A stretch of DNA of 64,000 nucleotides from Limnoglobus roseus (GTDB lineage: Bacteria; Planctomycetota; Planctomycetia; Gemmatales; Gemmataceae): contig NZ_CP042425.1 in the NCBI RefSeq assembly GCF_008254045.1, positions 3,658,001 to 3,722,000 on the forward strand, written 5' to 3'. How positions within the stretch are numbered: position 1 is the stretch's first letter; every line of letters starts with the position of its first letter. A program made the position numbers and the translations under genes. Shown here piece by piece: positions 60,214 through 64,000 of the stretch. The notes beneath the pieces are model-generated. The model did not search any database, was not told the origin of the DNA, and saw nothing but the letters and a program-made list of their open reading frames with translations.

Positions 60214-61407
60214 TCACCGGGCTGGCGGCGGCGGCTCCACGGCGGCTGGGCCGTCCGGTTTGCCCGTCGCGATGGCCGCCACGAGCGGTTCGAACAGGGT
60301 GCGGGCGCGGTAGTCGTGGTAGCGGGTGAACACGTCGTCCTTGCGGACCGGCGGTTCGCCCGGTCCGGGCTCCATCGCCTGGCCGTTGCGGACCATGACG
60401 AGGTTCAAACTGGGGACGACGAGCAACAACTGATCGCCGGCCCCCGCCCCCCAGACGGCGTCCTTCGGCAACCCCGCGTACCGCCCGCCGGCGTTCGTCC
60501 ACCACCCCATCCCGCAGTGCCCCGGCAGGCCGGCATCGCCCGTCACCGCCGCCACGGCTTCCTTGCTCAGAATCCGCTTGCCGTCCCAATCCCCGGCCCG
60601 AACAACCAGCCGCCCGATGCGGGCCATCGCCCGCGGGGTGAACGCCCCGCCACCCCAGGCGGGTACGAGAGACAGGCCGTCCACGCTCACCGCCTTGCCG
60701 TACCCGGCGGACCACTCCTTGTCGCCCACCCCGATCGGTTTCAGCACCCGCTCGCGAAGCAGCGTCCGGGCGTCCGTGTGCTGGGTCCCCTGAATCGAGG
60801 CGGTGACGCAGTACGTCAGGATTCCGATGCCGGGGTTGCTGTACCGGAGTTGTTCGCCCGGGACGGTCACCGCGGCCGCCTTGTCGCGGGCGAGCGTGAA
60901 CGGGTCGTCGGGCGGCTCCCGACTCTTCCAGAAGTCGCCCTTCCAGCCGGTGAGCTTGTCGTGCGGCAGGTCGTCGGCCTCGGCGTCCTCCAGCCCGGAC
61001 GTGTGCGAGCCGAGGTGGCGGAGGGTGATCTTGGACTTGCGGGCGTCGTCCTTCCACGCCCGGACGTACTTGGCGGCCGGGTCGTCCAACGTCAACCGCC
61101 CGTCGGTCAGGGCGACGGCGAGGGGCAGCCCGCCGACGATGGCCTTGGCGAGCGAGGCCGTGCCCTGAGCCTTGGTCGGGCCGTTACCGTCGGCGTACCA
61201 CTCGGACACGACGCGGTCGTTGCGGACGACGAGGAACGCCCGCGACTTCTTGGCGACCACGACCTTGACCAGTGCGTCCAACTTCTCCTTCGAGAACCCC
61301 TGGCTCTCCGGCGATGCCGTCTGCCAGTCGAACCCTTCCCCCCGCGCGGGGATGGTCACGCCGAGGTAGGCGAGTACCACGACCAGGGCCATCAGTAACC
61401 GTTTCAA
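60214..61407 (-). CDS. Secreted serine hydrolase of the beta-lactamase/PBP class
   Basis: This 397-residue protein has a signal peptide (residues 1-23). The SxxK catalytic motif is S85-L-A-K88, and the Y-x-N motif is Y189-S-N191 (RYSNPG). A typical GHTSGL-like segment appears as GSHTSGLED near 134-141. The fold is class C beta-lactamase/esterase-like; such enzymes include beta-lactamases, D-aminopeptidases and esterases, and the substrate is unknown. It is divergent from the alpha/beta hydrolase gene starting 84 bases away. Confidence 0.9.
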   Translation of the reverse strand: MKRLLMALVVVLAYLGVTIPARGEGFDWQTASPESQGFSKEKLDALVKVVVAKKSRAFLVVRNDRVVSEWYADGNGPTKAQGTASLAKAIVGGLPLAVALTDGRLTLDDPAAKYVRAWKDDARKSKITLRHLGSHTSGLEDAEADDLPHDKLTGWKGDFWKSREPPDDPFTLARDKAAAVTVPGEQLRYSNPGIGILTYCVTASIQGTQHTDARTLLRERVLKPIGVGDKEWSAGYGKAVSVDGLSLVPAWGGGAFTPRAMARIGRLVVRAGDWDGKRILSKEAVAAVTGDAGLPGHCGMGWWTNAGGRYAGLPKDAVWGAGAGDQLLLVVPSLNLVMVRNGQAMEPGPGEPPVRKDDVFTRYHDYRARTLFEPLVAAIATGKPDGPAAVEPPPPAR

Positions 61408-61490
61408 TGCCTTGCCCTCCTTGATTCCACCTGTCTCGTGGGTGTTGTCGGGCGTTGCTGGGCGGTCGTGGACCTTGTAAGGATACGCAT

Positions 61491-62354
61491 ATGAGAATCA
61501 CCTTCGCTCTGCTCGCCCTCCTCACTTCCACCGCCGTATCCCAGGCCCAGGACGTGAAGCGAGACATCCCGTACGCCGACAAGCCGCACGAGCGACAGGT
61601 CCTTGACGTGTACGCACCGCCGGGAGCGAAGGGACTGCCGGTCGTCTTCTGGATTCACGGCGGCGGCTGGCAGGCCGGCGACAAGAAGGACGTCCAACTC
61701 AAGCCGAAGGTGTTCACCGACCGCGGGTTCGTCTTCGTCGCCGCCAACTACCGCCTCCTGCCCACCGTCGAGATGGGGGACATCGTCCGCGACGTGGCGA
61801 AGGCCGTCGGGTGGACGCACAAGCGCGCCGCTGAGTACGGGGGCGACCCGAGCCGACTCTACGTGATGGGCCACTCGGCCGGGGCGCAACTCGCCGCCTT
61901 CGTCTGCACCGACGAGCGTTACCTCAAGGCCGAGGGCGTGCCGTTTGCCGCTCTCAAGGGGTGCGTGCCGGTGGACGGCGACACCTACGACGTGCCGGCC
62001 ATCATCGCGACGGCCGAGGCCCGGTGGCAGGCGCACGGTCTACCGCGGGCGAAGTTCGGCCACCGCGAAAAGTTCGGCAACGACCCGGCCAAGCACAAGG
62101 ACTTCTCGGCCGTCACGCACGCGACCAAGGGCAAAGGCGTTCCGCCGTTCCTGCTCCTCCACGTCGCCGACCACCCGGACGTGAGCGCGCAGGCCGCCCG
62201 GCTGGGTTCCGTATTGAAGGAGGCCGGCGTCCCGGTCACGGTCTTCGGCGCACGGGAGACGACTCACAACAAGCTCAACGCGGACCTCGGCAAAGAGGAT
62301 GATCCGGCCACGAAGGCGCTGTTCGAGTTCCTCGACAAGACGTTGAAGAAGTGA
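61491..62354 (+). CDS. Secreted alpha/beta hydrolase (esterase/lipase, HGGG type)
   Basis: The ATG at 61491 gives 287 residues with a signal peptide (residues 1-19) and AAGGA upstream; the ORF extends 12 codons further up but loses the signal. The oxyanion motif HGGGW is at 56-60 and the nucleophile is Ser129 in GHSAGAQ, and a C-terminal TTHNKLN supplies a possible catalytic His. The fold is of the hormone-sensitive-lipase/BD-FAE-like group, acting on small esters. It lies between two secreted serine hydrolase genes. Confidence 0.9.
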   Translation: MRITFALLALLTSTAVSQAQDVKRDIPYADKPHERQVLDVYAPPGAKGLPVVFWIHGGGWQAGDKKDVQLKPKVFTDRGFVFVAANYRLLPTVEMGDIVRDVAKAVGWTHKRAAEYGGDPSRLYVMGHSAGAQLAAFVCTDERYLKAEGVPFAALKGCVPVDGDTYDVPAIIATAEARWQAHGLPRAKFGHREKFGNDPAKHKDFSAVTHATKGKGVPPFLLLHVADHPDVSAQAARLGSVLKEAGVPVTVFGARETTHNKLNADLGKEDDPATKALFEFLDKTLKK

Positions 62355-62366
62355 GTCGCCCTCGCC

Positions 62367-63788
62367 TCACTCGCCGTAGAAGAGTAACTGCTGGATCTTC
62401 CCGTCCGGCGTCCGGTACAACGACGCCCGCACCTTTGTTGCCTTGTACGTCAGGGTCACGTCGACCACCGCCATGCCGCCCCGCTCGTGGGCGGTGCCGA
62501 CGTCCACCTTCTCCGGCTCGCCGAGGGCCTTCAGCCGTGCGCCGCCGGCCTTCACCCGGTCGTCCGTCAGGTACACACTGAACTCCTCGCCGAGTTGGGT
62601 CCGGTCCACCGTTCCGTCGGCCATCTGCTTGAGCACGCTCAGAACCGCCTCTTTCGGGCCGACGCCGGCCACCTTCGGGACCGGGGCCGCGTCCTTCGCC
62701 TGCACGTCCTTCAGGAGCAGGCGGAACAGGTCGCCGCGCAGCTTCGTTGCCGACACGTGCTCCGTGTTCGACAGAACGACCAGCCCGGTTTTCGCCCGCG
62801 GGATGAACGAGTTCCCGGAAACGAACCCGCTGACGCCGCCAGTGTGTTGGAGGACGATGTCACCATCGACCGTGCTGACGCTCAGACCGCAGGCGTAGTT
62901 CGACACCTTGCCCGTGGTCAGCACCCGCGGCGTGGTCATCCCCTTGAAGTACGGCGGCGGCATCACCTTGCCGGTCGTCAGGGCCAAGTCCCATTTCAGC
63001 AGGTCGGACGCCGAAGCCCACAGGCCACCGGCCGCGTCGATCCATCCGTCTGCCTCGGGCGGGGCCGGCTCCGGGTCGCCGAGCGCGAACGCCGTGTATC
63101 CCGTCGCCGCCCCGGGCAACTCCTTCGCCGAGCCGTACCGCGAGTGCGTCAACCTCTGCGGACCGAGGATGTTCTTCGTCAAGAACGTGCCGAACGGCTC
63201 GCCGCTCGCCTTCTCGACGATGCCGCCGAGGATGATGTACCCGGTGTTGCTGTAAGAGAACCGGCTACCCGGATCGAAGTCGAGTTTGCCGCCGGCGTAG
63301 TCCTTGAGCATGGTGTCGAACGCGATCGGCTTGAGCATCCGGCGGTCGAGGAAGTCGAGCGGGTAGTAGTCCGGGTAGCCGCTCGTGTGGTTCATCAGGT
63401 CGCGGATGGTGATGTCTTTCGCCCGCGTCAGGTGCGGGTAGTACTTCGCCACAGGGTCGTCGATTGACAACTTGCCCTGCTCGGCCAAGAGAAAGACGCA
63501 CGCGCACGTGAATTGCTTGGTGATGGACCCGACGGCGAAGCTGGTGTCGGGTTCGACCGGCAGGTTCTTCTCGATCGACCGCCGGCCGTACCCCTTGGCG
63601 AACACGATCTGTCCGTCCCGCATGACGGCCACCGACAGCCCGACGAACCCTTTCGCCTTCACTTCGGCGGCGAGGTACTCGTCCACCGCCTTCAGGTCGA
63701 ACGACGCGGGCAACGCGGGGCTGCCCTGGGCCACAACGGTGGGTGCCAACAACACGGCCAATATGAGAGCGATGAACGATCGGGGCAT
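62367..63788 (-). CDS. Secreted serine hydrolase of the beta-lactamase/PBP class with C-terminal extension
   Basis: The ATG at 63788 gives 473 residues with a signal peptide (residues 1-20); the longer ORF upstream is not credible. Catalytic motifs are S88-I-T-K91, Y179-S-N181 in FSYSNTGY, and HTGGVSGF (KTG equivalent). Residues ~375-473 form an extra domain (LYKATKVRASLYRTPDGKIQQLLFYGE at its end) of the type fused to such hydrolases in soil bacteria. Likely a peptidase, esterase or beta-lactamase-like enzyme acting outside the cell. It converges on the alpha/beta hydrolase gene 12 bases away. Confidence 0.92.
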   Translation of the reverse strand: MPRSFIALILAVLLAPTVVAQGSPALPASFDLKAVDEYLAAEVKAKGFVGLSVAVMRDGQIVFAKGYGRRSIEKNLPVEPDTSFAVGSITKQFTCACVFLLAEQGKLSIDDPVAKYYPHLTRAKDITIRDLMNHTSGYPDYYPLDFLDRRMLKPIAFDTMLKDYAGGKLDFDPGSRFSYSNTGYIILGGIVEKASGEPFGTFLTKNILGPQRLTHSRYGSAKELPGAATGYTAFALGDPEPAPPEADGWIDAAGGLWASASDLLKWDLALTTGKVMPPPYFKGMTTPRVLTTGKVSNYACGLSVSTVDGDIVLQHTGGVSGFVSGNSFIPRAKTGLVVLSNTEHVSATKLRGDLFRLLLKDVQAKDAAPVPKVAGVGPKEAVLSVLKQMADGTVDRTQLGEEFSVYLTDDRVKAGGARLKALGEPEKVDVGTAHERGGMAVVDVTLTYKATKVRASLYRTPDGKIQQLLFYGE

Positions 63789-63900
63789 GATGGAGCCTCG
63801 GCAGGATGCCGGCGAACCGGCGGCAGGATAGCGGCCGATTGTACTCGAACGCCGCGTGATGAGGGAGGGCGATGGCCCGGCAGGCGTCCGCACACGGACC

Positions 63901-64000
63901 TCACCGGTCGCGTTCATTCTCCTGGCTTCCGGAAACCGGCCAGGCGCGCAACGCCCACTCGGCGACTTGTTGTAGTTGCTTTCGGTCGGCCCCGCTTGCG
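63901..64000 (-). CDS. 3' end of a gene truncated by the window edge
   Basis: Read on the minus strand from the right edge, one frame is open to a TGA at 63901 and gives an amphipathic helix-like C-terminus (SGADRKQLQQVAEWALRAWP, then a polar tail). Composition resembles a real protein end more than the other frames do. Too little is visible for identification. It would be upstream of the serine hydrolase in the same direction. Confidence 0.4.
   Translation of the reverse strand, partial: ASGADRKQLQQVAEWALRAWPVSGSQENERDR

Overview
The window looks like chromosomal DNA of a planctomycete, most likely a Gemmata-like member of the Gemmataceae. The basis is high GC content, three copies each of the planctomycete-typical DUF1501 and DUF1549/DUF1553 families, large Ser/Thr kinases with RDD membrane domains, a Gfo/Idh/MocA oxidoreductase with a twin-arginine signal, and abundant short palindromic repeats between genes. 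No rRNA, tRNA, CRISPR array, transposase or phage gene was recognised. Genus-level placement is inference.

Layout. 1-2.2 kb: 3' part of a membrane Ser/Thr kinase and a small protein ending in 42 consecutive prolines. 2.3-7 kb: CstA-type peptide/pyruvate transporter, a cysteine-synthase-like PLP enzyme, a TPR protein and a double-ACT protein. 7.3-9.8 kb: a tightly coupled two-gene unit encoding a Ro60/TROVE-like vWA protein and a conserved partner of unknown function. 9.8-15.6 kb: penicillin acylase family enzyme, DUF1501 protein and a large alpha/beta hydrolase. 15.6-21.6 kb: glycosyltransferase, PL26-like membrane-anchored protein, enolase-superfamily enzyme and methyltransferase. 21.6-26.5 kb: a 1248-residue FHA/coiled-coil/pseudokinase protein and a divergent methyltransferase. 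26.6-32.5 kb: a surface-sugar block (UDP-sugar dehydrogenase, GDP-mannose 4,6-dehydratase, its partner reductase, quinone oxidoreductase and GT87 mannosyltransferase-like protein). 32.6-35.5 kb: Gfo/Idh/MocA and DUF6807 proteins, then a 70-residue orphan gene with a sigma-54-like promoter and a strong terminator. 35.5-43.2 kb: vWA/glutamine-amidotransferase-like membrane protein, an unusual zinc-ribbon/kinase/RDD/pseudokinase protein, a zinc-ribbon membrane protein and an ArsM-like methyltransferase. 43.3-50.7 kb: DUF1549/1553 protein with an Ig-like domain, Pro-rich membrane protein, TatA, a small membrane protein, TPR protein and B3-like metallo-beta-lactamase-fold protein. 51.2-60 kb: two facing DUF1549/1553 + DUF1501 operons, one of them with a beta-propeller gene. 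60.2-64 kb: two secreted serine hydrolases of the beta-lactamase/PBP class and an alpha/beta hydrolase, plus the 3' end of a further gene.

How it fits together. Most products are predicted to be exported or membrane-bound, and several carry twin-arginine signals, consistent with the local tatA. The nucleotide-sugar genes and glycosyltransferases point to surface glycan synthesis. The DUF1501/DUF1549/DUF1553 operons encode exported c-type-cytochrome-like proteins with partners whose function is not established. The strongest candidates for new biology are the TROVE-like operon, the FHA/coiled-coil/pseudokinase protein, the kinase/RDD/pseudokinase protein and the sigma-54-driven small orphan gene. 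Convergent genes often have overlapping or abutting 3' ends.
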